Source of the DNA: a virus
Length of the DNA stretch: 20,176 bases
Virus record (IMG/VR): IMGVR_UViG_3300010885_003069
Coordinates: 1 to 20,176 of that record
Direction: 5' to 3' (one strand)
A model generated the notes under the pieces. That model saw only the letters and a program-made list of their open reading frames with translations, was not told the DNA's origin and did not search any database. Position numbers and translations under genes: made by a program. Position 1 is the first letter of the stretch; every line of letters begins with the position of its first letter. Shown one piece after another: positions 7,910 through 14,052 of the stretch.

Positions 7910-7980
7910 ATTTTTCTCCTATGCAATTTACGGCTTGCAAATACCAATGTGCGGATTATGGCCCGCCTGCCATCTGCTGT
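7910..7980 (-). promoter_or_regulatory. Gap upstream of the polymerase: ribosome binding site plus a GC-rich patch
   Basis: The gap holds an AGGAG (7916-7920) placed 6 bases before the TTG start of gp43. Positions about 7945-7970 form a GC-rich patch in otherwise AT-rich DNA, with a weak 4-bp stem (GCGG/CCGC). I see no convincing -35/-10 pair, and the GC-rich stem is not followed by a T-run on the minus strand, so neither a promoter nor a terminator can be argued. Confidence 0.4.
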
Positions 7981-8274
7981 TTAATTAATTAGCATTCTTA
8001 CTAACCCAACAGTATCTATAGTGGTTAGCAAAATATAGTTAGCCAGCATACCAAAAGATTTCCTAGTCCAGCTAGCCCAAGCATACAAAGCACAACCAGT
8101 AATCCAAACGGGATAAAGAGCAAGAAGCGGAGGGTTGGGGACGGTAATCGCCATAGTGATGGAGCAACCAATGCTAATAGCCCAAGCAACAAGCTCAACA
8201 ATAAAGCGAGTTCGATTGGACTTAAAGTCATCTTTTATCCACAGTATTGTTGGACCAAATATTGTATCTATCAT
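7981..8274 (-). CDS. Small multi-pass membrane protein, 97 aa
   Basis: The protein contains about three hydrophobic segments: FIVELVAWAISIGCSITMAI, then LLALYPVWITGCALYAWASW and YILLTTIDTVGLVRMLI. They are separated by short charged turns (WTRKS). The layout superficially recalls small PnuC-like or holin-like proteins, but no conserved motif allows a choice, so its function is unknown. Similar small proteins occur near gp43 in marine T4-like phages, from memory. It begins inside the stop of the DsbA-like gene (4-base overlap) and shares the promoter of that gene. The stop is 71 bases before the polymerase start codon. It probably acts in the inner membrane of the host. Confidence 0.72.
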   Translation of the reverse strand: MIDTIFGPTILWIKDDFKSNRTRFIVELVAWAISIGCSITMAITVPNPPLLALYPVWITGCALYAWASWTRKSFGMLANYILLTTIDTVGLVRMLIN

Positions 8275-8534
8275 TCAGGTAGACGTTTAGTGACACCGAG
8301 AATCATTTCGATATCATTCCATTCTTGTTCGTGATCTTTCCAATTATCTTTGTGTGCAATCTTAATTGCCTTGTTGATAATGCTAGGTTTAATTTGTAGT
8401 TCTTCTGCCACTGCCTTAACAGTTTCTTTCAAACCTTCTGACAGGTCTTCGATTTCTCTAATGACATTAGAGCCTTCGTTGATAAGACGCTCAAGTTTAG
8501 CTTTTTCTTCCGGACCGTACATTCTTGTTGACAT
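8271..8534 (-). CDS. DsbA-like late-transcription / dsDNA-binding protein
   Basis: This 87-residue, mostly helical protein resembles T4 DsbA, a double-stranded DNA-binding protein (89 residues) that binds near late promoters. The resemblance rests on the size and on a C-terminal block INKAIKIAHKDNWKDHEQ followed by EWNDIEMILGVTKR. T4 DsbA ends in a comparable segment with ALYHKDNRDVFEAE. The N-terminal half is a long helix rich in Glu and Lys (LERLINEGSNVIREIEDLSE). A clear ribosome binding site, AAGGAG (8541-8546), stands 6 bases before the ATG at 8534. The gene follows a near-consensus sigma-70 promoter, so it is likely made early. That would be in line with a regulator acting before late transcription. 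Confidence 0.6.
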   Translation of the reverse strand: MSTRMYGPEEKAKLERLINEGSNVIREIEDLSEGLKETVKAVAEELQIKPSIINKAIKIAHKDNWKDHEQEWNDIEMILGVTKRLPE

Positions 8535-8555
8535 AGATATCTCCTTAATGCAACT

Positions 8556-8584
8556 ATTATACAGCCGTAAAAAAAGCCAGTCAA
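8556..8584 (-). promoter_or_regulatory. Near-consensus sigma-70 promoter for the dsbA-like/gp43 operon
   Basis: On the minus strand TTGACT (8584-8579) is followed, after 17 bases, by TATAAT (8561-8556). This is one mismatch from the full consensus with ideal spacing. It is followed by AAGGAG and the ATG at 8534, giving a leader of about 15 bases. The -35 box overlaps the terminator hairpin of the upstream operon. Confidence 0.82.
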
Positions 8585-8601
8585 TACATAACTGGCTTTT
8601 T
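8571..8601 (-). terminator. Rho-independent terminator after the 301-residue late gene
   Basis: A perfect 11-bp inverted repeat (8571-8581 pairs with 8591-8601) encloses a 9-base loop. On the minus strand the stem core GCCAGT...ACTGGC is followed by a run of seven T, the form of an intrinsic terminator. It lies 17 bases beyond the stop of the preceding gene. The flanking A and T runs would also allow some termination on the other strand, but no gene comes from that side. It is interleaved with the promoter of the next operon. Confidence 0.85.
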
Positions 8602-8618
8602 ATTAGTAATTGGACTAA

Positions 8619-9524
8619 TTACTTTTGGTCTTCGCTTAGTACATCAAACATTTCAAACTTACCACCCATACGCTCATATACTAAACCTGCATAGACTTCA
8701 GCTTTCATGCCTTCGCCAATTTTTTGTTTAGCAACACGTTTAGCCCATGCAAACAATTCTTGATCAACAGCATCAATCTGTTGTTGTCCGCCACTTTCAA
8801 CTACTAGGTTCATCATCTCACGGAATGACAATGTTGATTCGACACTTTCTTTAACAGGACGCTTTTTGCCTTTAGGCATCATTTTGCTTTCGTCTGTTTT
8901 CTTGGATTTTTCTTCTTTCTCAGCTTCGTCGCCTTTGTACTTGTCGCCTTTAACGGCTGTACCCGGATGTTGCTTACCGGACTTATCTGTCCAAGGCTTG
9001 TCAGTTTTAGTAGCTTCTTTAACTGACTCTTTCTTAGCAAAAGGATTTACGCCTTTCTTAGGCTTAGCACCTTTCTTCTTGCCTTCATTGTCATCTTCGC
9101 CTGGCTTCTCATCAGCCCAGTTTGGAACGCCATCGTTATCATCATCTGGCTTTTTCTTTCCGGACTTTTTAGCTTCAACCATTTTCATAAACTTAGATTT
9201 GAATTTTAGTTCAACGCTTTCGTCTTTTTTCTTGGATTTTTCTTCTTTCTCAGCTTCGTCACCCTTGTACTTGTCGCCTTTAACGGCTGTACCTGGGTGT
9301 TCTTTACCTGAACTGTCTTTCCAAGGCTTGTCAGTTTTAGTAGCTTCTTTAACTTCTGCCTCTTCTTTTTTCTTAGCTTCAGCAACATATGTAGTGCGGC
9401 CGCTTAAAACACGTAGTTGTGCATCTTCGTTAAGTTGCATTGCTTGTGGCAATTGCGGTGCAGCTGGAGTCTTTTTAGGTGCATCCATACTGTCTAATTT
9501 GCTGATGATTGATTTGAAGTCCAT
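8619..9524 (-). CDS. Lysine/glutamate-rich repeat protein, likely virion or prohead-associated, 301 aa
   Basis: I do not recognise a named family. The protein is highly charged and low in hydrophobic residues. An imperfect 45-residue unit (KEATKTDKPW, then GTAVKGDKYKGDEAEKEEKS) occurs twice, around residues 58-103 and 168-213, and reflects a 139-bp DNA duplication. Between the units is DDDNDGVPNWADEKPG, which resembles a calcium-binding type-3-repeat loop. The C-terminal 75 residues are a normal folded-looking helical domain (FREMMNLVVESGG, then LFAWAKRVAKQKIGEGM). The N-terminus (MDFKSIISKLDSMD) is not a clear capsid-targeting tag, but LxE/VxE sites occur inside. It is the last gene of the late operon, with its own late promoter and SD (AAGGAA) upstream and a terminator after it. 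Confidence 0.75.
   Translation of the reverse strand: MDFKSIISKLDSMDAPKKTPAAPQLPQAMQLNEDAQLRVLSGRTTYVAEAKKKEEAEVKEATKTDKPWKDSSGKEHPGTAVKGDKYKGDEAEKEEKSKKKDESVELKFKSKFMKMVEAKKSGKKKPDDDNDGVPNWADEKPGEDDNEGKKKGAKPKKGVNPFAKKESVKEATKTDKPWTDKSGKQHPGTAVKGDKYKGDEAEKEEKSKKTDESKMMPKGKKRPVKESVESTLSFREMMNLVVESGGQQQIDAVDQELFAWAKRVAKQKIGEGMKAEVYAGLVYERMGGKFEMFDVLSEDQK
8886..9024. repeat. Direct repeat, copy 1 (139 bp)
   Basis: Copy 1 of a direct repeat within the 301-residue gene. It aligns with 9216-9354 at a constant offset of 330 bases, without gaps. I count 12 mismatches in 139 bases (about 91% identity by eye). It encodes the KEATKTDKPW...EKSKK unit. Confidence 0.9.
9216..9354. repeat. Direct repeat, copy 2 (139 bp)
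   Basis: Copy 2 of the direct repeat described at 8886-9024. The reading frame is maintained because the 330-base offset is a multiple of three. The mismatches cluster in one 30-base stretch, while the outer parts are nearly identical, consistent with an old in-frame duplication that is partly conserved or homogenised. Confidence 0.9.
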
Positions 9525-9558
9525 TTTTTAAATTCCTTGATCCTAAAGGTTCATAATG

Positions 9559-9566
9559 TATTTATC
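9559..9566 (-). promoter_or_regulatory. T4-type late promoter (GATAAATA) for the 301-residue gene
   Basis: GATAAATA on the minus strand differs at one base from the T4 late consensus TATAAATA. It lies 34 bases before the ATG at 9524, leaving room for a leader of about 25-30 bases containing AAGGAA. It overlaps the stop codon of the 58-residue gene. No sigma-70 -35 box accompanies it, as expected for a late promoter. Confidence 0.6.
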
Positions 9567-9738
9567 TTCTTAGAAGAGTTTCTTTGGCGGGCTTTTGAGC
9601 CTTCTTGTTAGTTCGTTTTTGTTGATAACTACCCCCAAACAACGTTCCTACATTTGGTCCAGATCCACCCTTAATAAAAGCAGCAACATCTCCAGCACCC
9701 ATTCCTGTAGCTGTTTCGAGTAATTCTTTAATTTTCAT
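9562..9738 (-). CDS. Small protein with capsid-targeting-like N-terminus, 58 aa
   Basis: This short ORF fills the gap between two longer late genes. It reads MKIKELLETATGMGAG and so on, with a glycine-rich middle (FIKGGSGPNVGTLFGG) and a basic tail (QQKRTNKKAQKPAKETLLRR). The first eight residues, MKIKELLE, match the MKxxELxE pattern of neighbouring proteins and resemble the T4 capsid-targeting sequence ending in Glu. Removing them would leave a small basic peptide, as expected for an internal protein that packs with DNA. The start is 4 bases after the stop of the metallopeptidase-like gene. No Shine-Dalgarno sequence is obvious, so translation may be coupled. Confidence 0.65.
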   Translation of the reverse strand: MKIKELLETATGMGAGDVAAFIKGGSGPNVGTLFGGSYQQKRTNKKAQKPAKETLLRR

Positions 9739-9742
9739 ACAG

Positions 9743-10528
9743 TTATTTATTTGAATATCTAGAAAGGTATCCGTAGAGTTCTTTTTTAACTTTTTGCCAT
9801 GTACCAGCAGACCCCAACTTTAAGTATCCACCATAGTATTTACTTGCTAGATATAAATGATGTAAAACCGGTAGATTTACAATTTTTCCACCTACTACTG
9901 CGTATTCTTCATTTTTTACTTGCTGTAAAATACCGTTTAATACTTTTAAAGATTTATCGCCTAATGCATTTTGTATGTCGTTAGCAACTTCACTAACCCA
10001 AGCATCACTTTCTAAATTATCTAGTAGATATAAGAAATGTTTTTCATTTTCATTTTTAGCAGGCGGAGGCTGTTTTTTAAACGGACTGTTTGAAAGATCC
10101 AATGCAGTGCCCGCATCATTGTTATTCATTTGCTGACTAACTTGATGAGCATGGTTTAATTCGTGTACTAGTCTAGAACTAATTTTATCTAAAAATTTAG
10201 GCAAGCTACTATTATCTAATATCACGCCCACGTTTATAGTAGAAATTATTTCGTGTTTTAATGGAGATTCATATACCAGATGTTCGGCATCTAATACAGA
10301 AGTAGATGATTCAGAATCATCTACAAATTTAGGACTGATAGTTATTGGACCTGTAACATTGGTCTTAGCCCATTCTTTAAATGCTTTACCTTTGTTTAAA
10401 TTTTTAAAAAACTTTGAGTACCATTCAATACTTGATCCAGTTGCTGGCAAAGGTGGTGCCGATGCGCCTACCCACGAATTAACCCAGTCAGTGCTCATGC
10501 GTTCAATTATAAATTCGTAACTTCTCAT
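9743..10528 (-). CDS. Putative zinc metallopeptidase with capsid-targeting-like N-terminus
   Basis: The 261-residue protein contains HELNHAHQ at 122-129. It is a classic HExxH zinc site (H122, E123, H126) in a helix (SRLVHELNHAHQVSQQ). A Glu-containing helix about 50 residues later (NLESDAWVSEVAND, E173) could provide the third ligand, as in gluzincin-type peptidases. The N-terminus MRSYEFIIE fits the tag shared by several neighbours and resembles the T4 capsid-targeting sequence cleaved after Glu by the prohead protease. If so, the mature enzyme would be carried in the capsid and probably injected into the host. The substrate is unknown. The start overlaps the chitinase-like gene by 4 bases. 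HExxH alone can occur by chance, but its helical context and spacing are convincing. Confidence 0.65.
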   Translation of the reverse strand: MRSYEFIIERMSTDWVNSWVGASAPPLPATGSSIEWYSKFFKNLNKGKAFKEWAKTNVTGPITISPKFVDDSESSTSVLDAEHLVYESPLKHEIISTINVGVILDNSSLPKFLDKISSRLVHELNHAHQVSQQMNNNDAGTALDLSNSPFKKQPPPAKNENEKHFLYLLDNLESDAWVSEVANDIQNALGDKSLKVLNGILQQVKNEEYAVVGGKIVNLPVLHHLYLASKYYGGYLKLGSAGTWQKVKKELYGYLSRYSNK

Positions 10529-11637
10529 TTCATTGCCAATTTAAAACCTTGGAACTTATCTTTTCGTTGATCTAAATGATTCATTCCAGGATTGATACCT
10601 TTAGTAACATCTTTAACATTATCAAAGTTTTTAATTTTATTGCTGACTCTATTTTGCCAAAACCAAACAGATGTTTTAGCAGCTACTTCTGGTTTTTCTA
10701 CAAGTGACGGATCTTTAACAAGACGATCATCACCATATATGGCTTTGGATGCCGCAGCATAATTGTATTTGCCGGTTAGTTGTATATACCCTCTTCCAGC
10801 ATACTTTGCTCCATCTCCGGGTTTTGTATTTCCTAAAGCTGCCGCCTTCTTAGGGGCAAATCTAATATCATACTTTTTAAAATCTAACTTGCCGCCTATT
10901 TCTTTCATGTGCTTAAAATCTATTGTTTCATGGGCACACTGAGATAAAAATGCCACAAGCTCTTGTCCCTGTATGCCTGCTTTCTCTGCTGCTTTCTTTA
11001 GGACAACTTCGTGCGGATTACCTGTAACGCTATTTGATATTTCTTTCTTACTAACTTGTGTTAATGGATCAATTTTTTTAACATCTTGTTTTTTAATCTG
11101 TTGAACAACTGCTGGCTTTTCTATTGGTTTCTTTTTAGCAGCGTCTGCATCGCCATGTCCACCTAATGCAGCAGCGCCTATAGCAGCCCCCGCGACCCAA
11201 TCTTTCCAGCCCTCGTCGATTTCATCGCCCTTTGTGGATTTTTTTAATTGCCATTGTTTTAAAGAATCCCATTCACGATCAGTAAGTGAAATTCCTCTAC
11301 GATGCTTGTCTAATAAAAGTTTAATCCAGTTGTCGTTGTCTTTATGATTACTAACTACTCTAGAATCAGTTGCAGGATTCCATTTCTTTTTAGGAGGCTC
11401 ATCTTTAAGGAAACTTAAAAATCCTTCCTGTTCTACTTCTTCATGTTTTTTACGGCCAGCTTTCATGTTAGCTAACCAGTGTGCCATTCGAGCTTTTTCA
11501 CCAGAACTATTTTTAGCAGTCTTACGCAAACTGCTTACACTGGCTTTGGTATTAACTCCACTGCGTTTGGCCAGTCCCTTACGACCCGGCTTCTTACCGT
11601 CTGCAAAGTTTTCAGTGATAAATTCACTTGCTCTCAT
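10525..11637 (-). CDS. GH19 chitinase/lysozyme-like protein with capsid-targeting-like N-terminus
   Basis: The 370-residue protein has several parts. Residues 1-9 (MRASEFITE) are the tag shared with its neighbours. Residues 15-62 form a basic module (GRKGLAKRSG, then SSGEKARMAHWLANMK) that I recall from other marine phage proteins. Residues 148-160 are a short hydrophobic stretch (VAGAAIGAAALGG). From about 205 comes a glycoside hydrolase family 19 domain with AFLSQCAHET (E237, the predicted catalytic acid), the GDGAKYAGRGYIQLTG block (275-289) and NY. GH19 enzymes cut chitin or peptidoglycan. In phages they are usually endolysins or virion-associated lysins. The tag and operon suggest that this one is packaged in the capsid, which would be unusual for an endolysin. 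A virion lysin or tail-associated role is the alternative. Confidence 0.78.
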   Translation of the reverse strand: MRASEFITENFADGKKPGRKGLAKRSGVNTKASVSSLRKTAKNSSGEKARMAHWLANMKAGRKKHEEVEQEGFLSFLKDEPPKKKWNPATDSRVVSNHKDNDNWIKLLLDKHRRGISLTDREWDSLKQWQLKKSTKGDEIDEGWKDWVAGAAIGAAALGGHGDADAAKKKPIEKPAVVQQIKKQDVKKIDPLTQVSKKEISNSVTGNPHEVVLKKAAEKAGIQGQELVAFLSQCAHETIDFKHMKEIGGKLDFKKYDIRFAPKKAAALGNTKPGDGAKYAGRGYIQLTGKYNYAAASKAIYGDDRLVKDPSLVEKPEVAAKTSVWFWQNRVSNKIKNFDNVKDVTKGINPGMNHLDQRKDKFQGFKLAMK

Positions 11638-12185
11638 TAGCAGTTCCAGCGACGACGTGCTTTACAAATTGCTTTATCGGGAGTTTTTGAGCAGTCGATA
11701 TGGTGCATTTTCTTTTGCCCAGCTGATCTAGAACAATAGCTACTACGGCGTTTACTGGCCTTGCTACCTTTCTTTAGTTTACTTGGCTTTGTTGTTACCG
11801 CTGTCTTTAACTTGCTACCGGGATTTTCACGACGGTATGCATTAACGGCCTTCTTGCTCATGCCGTCTGTCTTGTCTTTCTTGTTGACTTTTTGCCAATC
11901 TTCTAGTACCGGCTGCGTAACAGCAAATACATATAATTCATCATCAGTTAAGGATTCTAAATCTTTCCACACGAGTTCAGCATCAACAGCATGTTGATTG
12001 GCAATCTGTTCAACGATGTTTTCAATTATATCAAACTCTTCAGCAAGCTCTAGACTTTCGTTAGGCACACAGTTGTTGACTCTAACGCCACCTTTGATCT
12101 TAGTGCCTTCTTTATGCTTGCCTTTCCAGCATTTAGGATCTAAACGCTGTTTGATCGCTTCTGTTAAAATTTCATAAGATCTCAT
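11637..12185 (-). CDS. Basic, cysteine-containing protein with capsid-targeting-like N-terminus, 182 aa
   Basis: The N-terminus MRSYEILTE matches the shared tag. The region around residues 16-41 contains [18 protein letters not shown] and VNNCVP, with Cys19 and Cys39. The middle is an acidic helical part ([17 protein letters not shown]). The C-terminal 45 residues are strongly basic with four Cys (C151, C165, C174, C182), in [18 protein letters not shown] and [11 protein letters not shown]. This cysteine-containing basic tail could bind DNA or a metal. I recall it in marine T4-like phages as an uncharacterised protein. Within T4-like logic it would be an internal head protein. The start overlaps the stop of the Fe-S carrier gene by 4 bases, and the stop overlaps the GH19-like gene by one base. 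Confidence 0.72.
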   Translation of the reverse strand: MRSYEILTEAIKQRLDPKCWKGKHKEGTKIKGGVRVNNCVPNESLELAEEFDIIENIVEQIANQHAVDAELVWKDLESLTDDELYVFAVTQPVLEDWQKVNKKDKTDGMSKKAVNAYRRENPGSKLKTAVTTKPSKLKKGSKASKRRSSYCSRSAGQKKMHHIDCSKTPDKAICKARRRWNC

Positions 12186-12508
12186 ACTGAAAAACTACTC
12201 CCACATCCACAAGTTGATTCTGCATTAGGATTAGTGATAACAAACTGACTGCCCATTAATTCTTCTTTGTAGTCAATTTTAGCACCTTGAAGATACTGCA
12301 TACTCATTGCATCAACTAATACATTGTACTGTTCGTTAATAGGAAATTCAAAGTCGTCTTCGTTCTTTTCCTCGTCGAAAGTAAAGCCGTAGCTAAAGCC
12401 ACTGCATCCACCACCTTTTACAAAGGTACGTAATGCTAGTTTAGGATTGTGTTCATCAATCAATAGATCTATGATTTTAGACTTAGCTGCTTCTGTTATC
12501 TCGACCAT
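12182..12508 (-). CDS. A-type iron-sulfur carrier (IscA/ErpA family)
   Basis: The protein is 108 residues long, the normal size for the family, and has the three invariant cysteines: C35 in GGGCSGFSY, and C100 and C102 in [11 protein letters not shown]. The block [20 protein letters not shown] is closest in wording to ErpA, which delivers [4Fe-4S] clusters to apo-enzymes. The protein starts [11 protein letters not shown], without the capsid-targeting tag of its neighbours. It probably acts in the host cytoplasm. The gene lies inside the late operon, and its start overlaps the upstream 102-residue gene by 13 bases. Cyanophages also carry such carriers. Which proteins the phage would supply with clusters is not shown in this window. 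Confidence 0.93.
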   Translation of the reverse strand: MVEITEAAKSKIIDLLIDEHNPKLALRTFVKGGGCSGFSYGFTFDEEKNEDDFEFPINEQYNVLVDAMSMQYLQGAKIDYKEELMGSQFVITNPNAESTCGCGSSFSV

Positions 12509-12804
12509 TTATCATCTCCTACTTTTTTCTCACCAGTCATATAAGGTAAACTAAACCATAACTTAAACCATTCTGGAGTACCAGGTTTAATATTATGTTC
12601 TTTTTCTAATTTTTGATTTTCCATACCTGTAACACTAATGTTACTTCCTTGATCTACACGATATTCGTGTAGTCTAGCACTATGCCCTAATCCGGCAAGA
12701 TATTGTATAGATTTAAGTTCGTAGATAGGATCACTGGCATCAAGTATACAGTCGTCTGGACTGTCTTGATTTAAATTATCTGTAGTGATCTTATATTGTT
12801 TCAT
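12496..12804 (-). CDS. Hypothetical protein, 102 aa
   Basis: I recall similar short proteins in marine T4-like phages, but no function is known to me. The N-terminus [10 protein letters not shown] has the spacing of the capsid-targeting tag but lacks the cleavage Glu, so I do not count it as tagged. Distinctive blocks are [18 protein letters not shown], then [18 protein letters not shown] and [15 protein letters not shown]. It shares one base with the stop of the 210-residue gene and overlaps the Fe-S carrier gene by 13 bases, so it is firmly embedded in the operon. There is no membrane segment, signal peptide or Cys cluster. Confidence 0.7.
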   Translation of the reverse strand: MKQYKITTDNLNQDSPDDCILDASDPIYELKSIQYLAGLGHSARLHEYRVDQGSNISVTGMENQKLEKEHNIKPGTPEWFKLWFSLPYMTGEKKVGDDKWSR

Positions 12805-13436
12805 TACATGCCACCGCCAACTAGCTTACCCTTAGGATATCCTTTAGGATCTTTTCCTTTAAGTTGCCCAGCTGGGCCTGCTTTTTGTCCTACTTTCTTT
12901 CCAGCAAACGGAATGTCTTCAGAACTTTCTTCAAGACTAGGACCACCTCCAAATCTAGACTCGTATTCTGCTTCATCTCTTGCATCATCTAAAGAATAAT
13001 TTGCAGATTTAATTAAATATTTTAATGCTTTCTCGATTTCATAAATTGCGCCATTTGCTTTGCGGATAGACTCAACAGCATTTTCCATAGCATCTTGCAT
13101 GTCAACTCTAGCTGAACTGTCGCTTAATTGACTAACTGGTTCAGTAAGGGATCCTATTTCATCTTCAATAGCTTCAAATTCGTAATGATTTTTTTGTAAT
13201 TGCATCACAGCAGGCATTAGTTGCTCTAGCTGAGAAATCATAGCTTCGATTTGTTGAACTTTATTACCTTCTGCCTCAACAACTTCTTTCTGCTTGTGTT
13301 TTTCTTTACGAGGAATAGTTTTACTTTTGTCTTGCATTTTGCCAGCACCACCCATCTTGGCGTTCTTAGCAACAAAGTTTCTAGGTTTTGATGCATCAGT
13401 CTTTTTAGATTCTGTAATTATTTCTGTTGCTCTCAT
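12804..13436 (-). CDS. Coiled-coil protein with capsid-targeting-like N-terminus, 210 aa
   Basis: The N-terminus MRATEIITE matches the shared tag, with a natural cut after Glu9. Next comes a basic, glycine-rich segment (KPRNFVAKNAKMGGAGKMQ, then KSKTIPRKEKHKQKEVV), typical of DNA-contacting internal proteins. Residues 55-155 are predicted helical and acidic (VQQIEAMISQLEQLMPAVMQL, in part) and look like a coiled coil. The C-terminal 40 residues are rich in Gly, Pro and Lys (GQLKGKDPKGYPKGKLVGGGM). The architecture fits a capsid internal protein or scaffold component. It starts one base after the stop of the nucleotidyltransferase-like gene and overlaps the next gene by one base. Confidence 0.72.
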   Translation of the reverse strand: MRATEIITESKKTDASKPRNFVAKNAKMGGAGKMQDKSKTIPRKEKHKQKEVVEAEGNKVQQIEAMISQLEQLMPAVMQLQKNHYEFEAIEDEIGSLTEPVSQLSDSSARVDMQDAMENAVESIRKANGAIYEIEKALKYLIKSANYSLDDARDEAEYESRFGGGPSLEESSEDIPFAGKKVGQKAGPAGQLKGKDPKGYPKGKLVGGGM

Positions 13437-13437
13437 T

Positions 13438-14052
13438 TTAATATCCTTCTTCCATTGTGTCTTTTATACCTAGTCCGTCTCTCACTGCGTGGAATAATGC
13501 CTCTGCATATTGTCCAGCACCGGTAGTTTTAATAAAATCATCTAGGTTGTTTTCTTTTGCCTCTTCTCGAGCCCTACTAGCACTAACACCTTCGAGGCCA
13601 TCACCATCTGGACATCGTTGTCCACATGACACAAAGTTCAGTGTATCAAATTTATAGTATCCGTGCGATTTGCCTTCTATACCGTTGTAATCAGATAACA
13701 ACTTTTTAAATGTTCCTAAGCGATCGTCACCTGCTACAAACGTAGCGTTATGATATCCTTGATCATAAACAAAACTAGCAACTTTTACAATTGTGTTTAA
13801 CTCAGTATTTACTACAACCTTATCTGCATGTTCTGGAAACAATAATTTGACAAATTTAATTTTTGTAGAATAATCTAACGGATTTTCTCTTTTATCTTTA
13901 GTCTGACTAAGAAATATTTTATAATCCCCACCAACACGTTGCATAGTATCAAACATTTGTTTGTGACCAATCGTAGGAGGATTCATTCTACCAAAACAAA
14001 AGGTAAGATGTTTTCCGCTATCTTTAGACTCAAACAATTCTAATAGTTTCAT
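13438..14052 (-). CDS. Nucleotidyltransferase-fold protein (HxGH-type) with capsid-targeting-like N-terminus
   Basis: The 204-residue protein has CFGRMNPPTIGHKQMFD at 19-35, the nucleotide-binding strand-loop-helix of cytidylyltransferase-like enzymes, with TIGH in place of HxGH. It also has VSASRARE at 157-164, matching the iSxTxIR phosphate-binding motif. Further family features are FLSQTKDKRENPLDYSTKI and the AGDDR segment. Relatives such as NMN, pantetheine or glycerol-3-phosphate nucleotidyltransferases make a nucleotide or nucleotide-coupled product. The substrate cannot be read here. The first His of HxGH is Thr, as also seen in related phage proteins. The start MKLLELFES resembles the capsid-targeting tag, so the mature enzyme may be packaged. 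The start overlaps the previous gene by 4 bases. Confidence 0.78.
   Translation of the reverse strand: MKLLELFESKDSGKHLTFCFGRMNPPTIGHKQMFDTMQRVGGDYKIFLSQTKDKRENPLDYSTKIKFVKLLFPEHADKVVVNTELNTIVKVASFVYDQGYHNATFVAGDDRLGTFKKLLSDYNGIEGKSHGYYKFDTLNFVSCGQRCPDGDGLEGVSASRAREEAKENNLDDFIKTTGAGQYAEALFHAVRDGLGIKDTMEEGY

Noticed and set aside
7981-8274. PnuC-type nicotinamide riboside transporter
   Set aside because: Only three hydrophobic segments and about half the usual length, with no motif that I can match.
8866-9531. Long open frame on the plus strand (221 codons)
   Set aside because: It is the mirror of the lysine/glutamate-rich 301-residue gene. The low-complexity codons leave the opposite strand open, and the product (runs of Ser, Phe and Leu) has no plausible fold or ribosome binding site.
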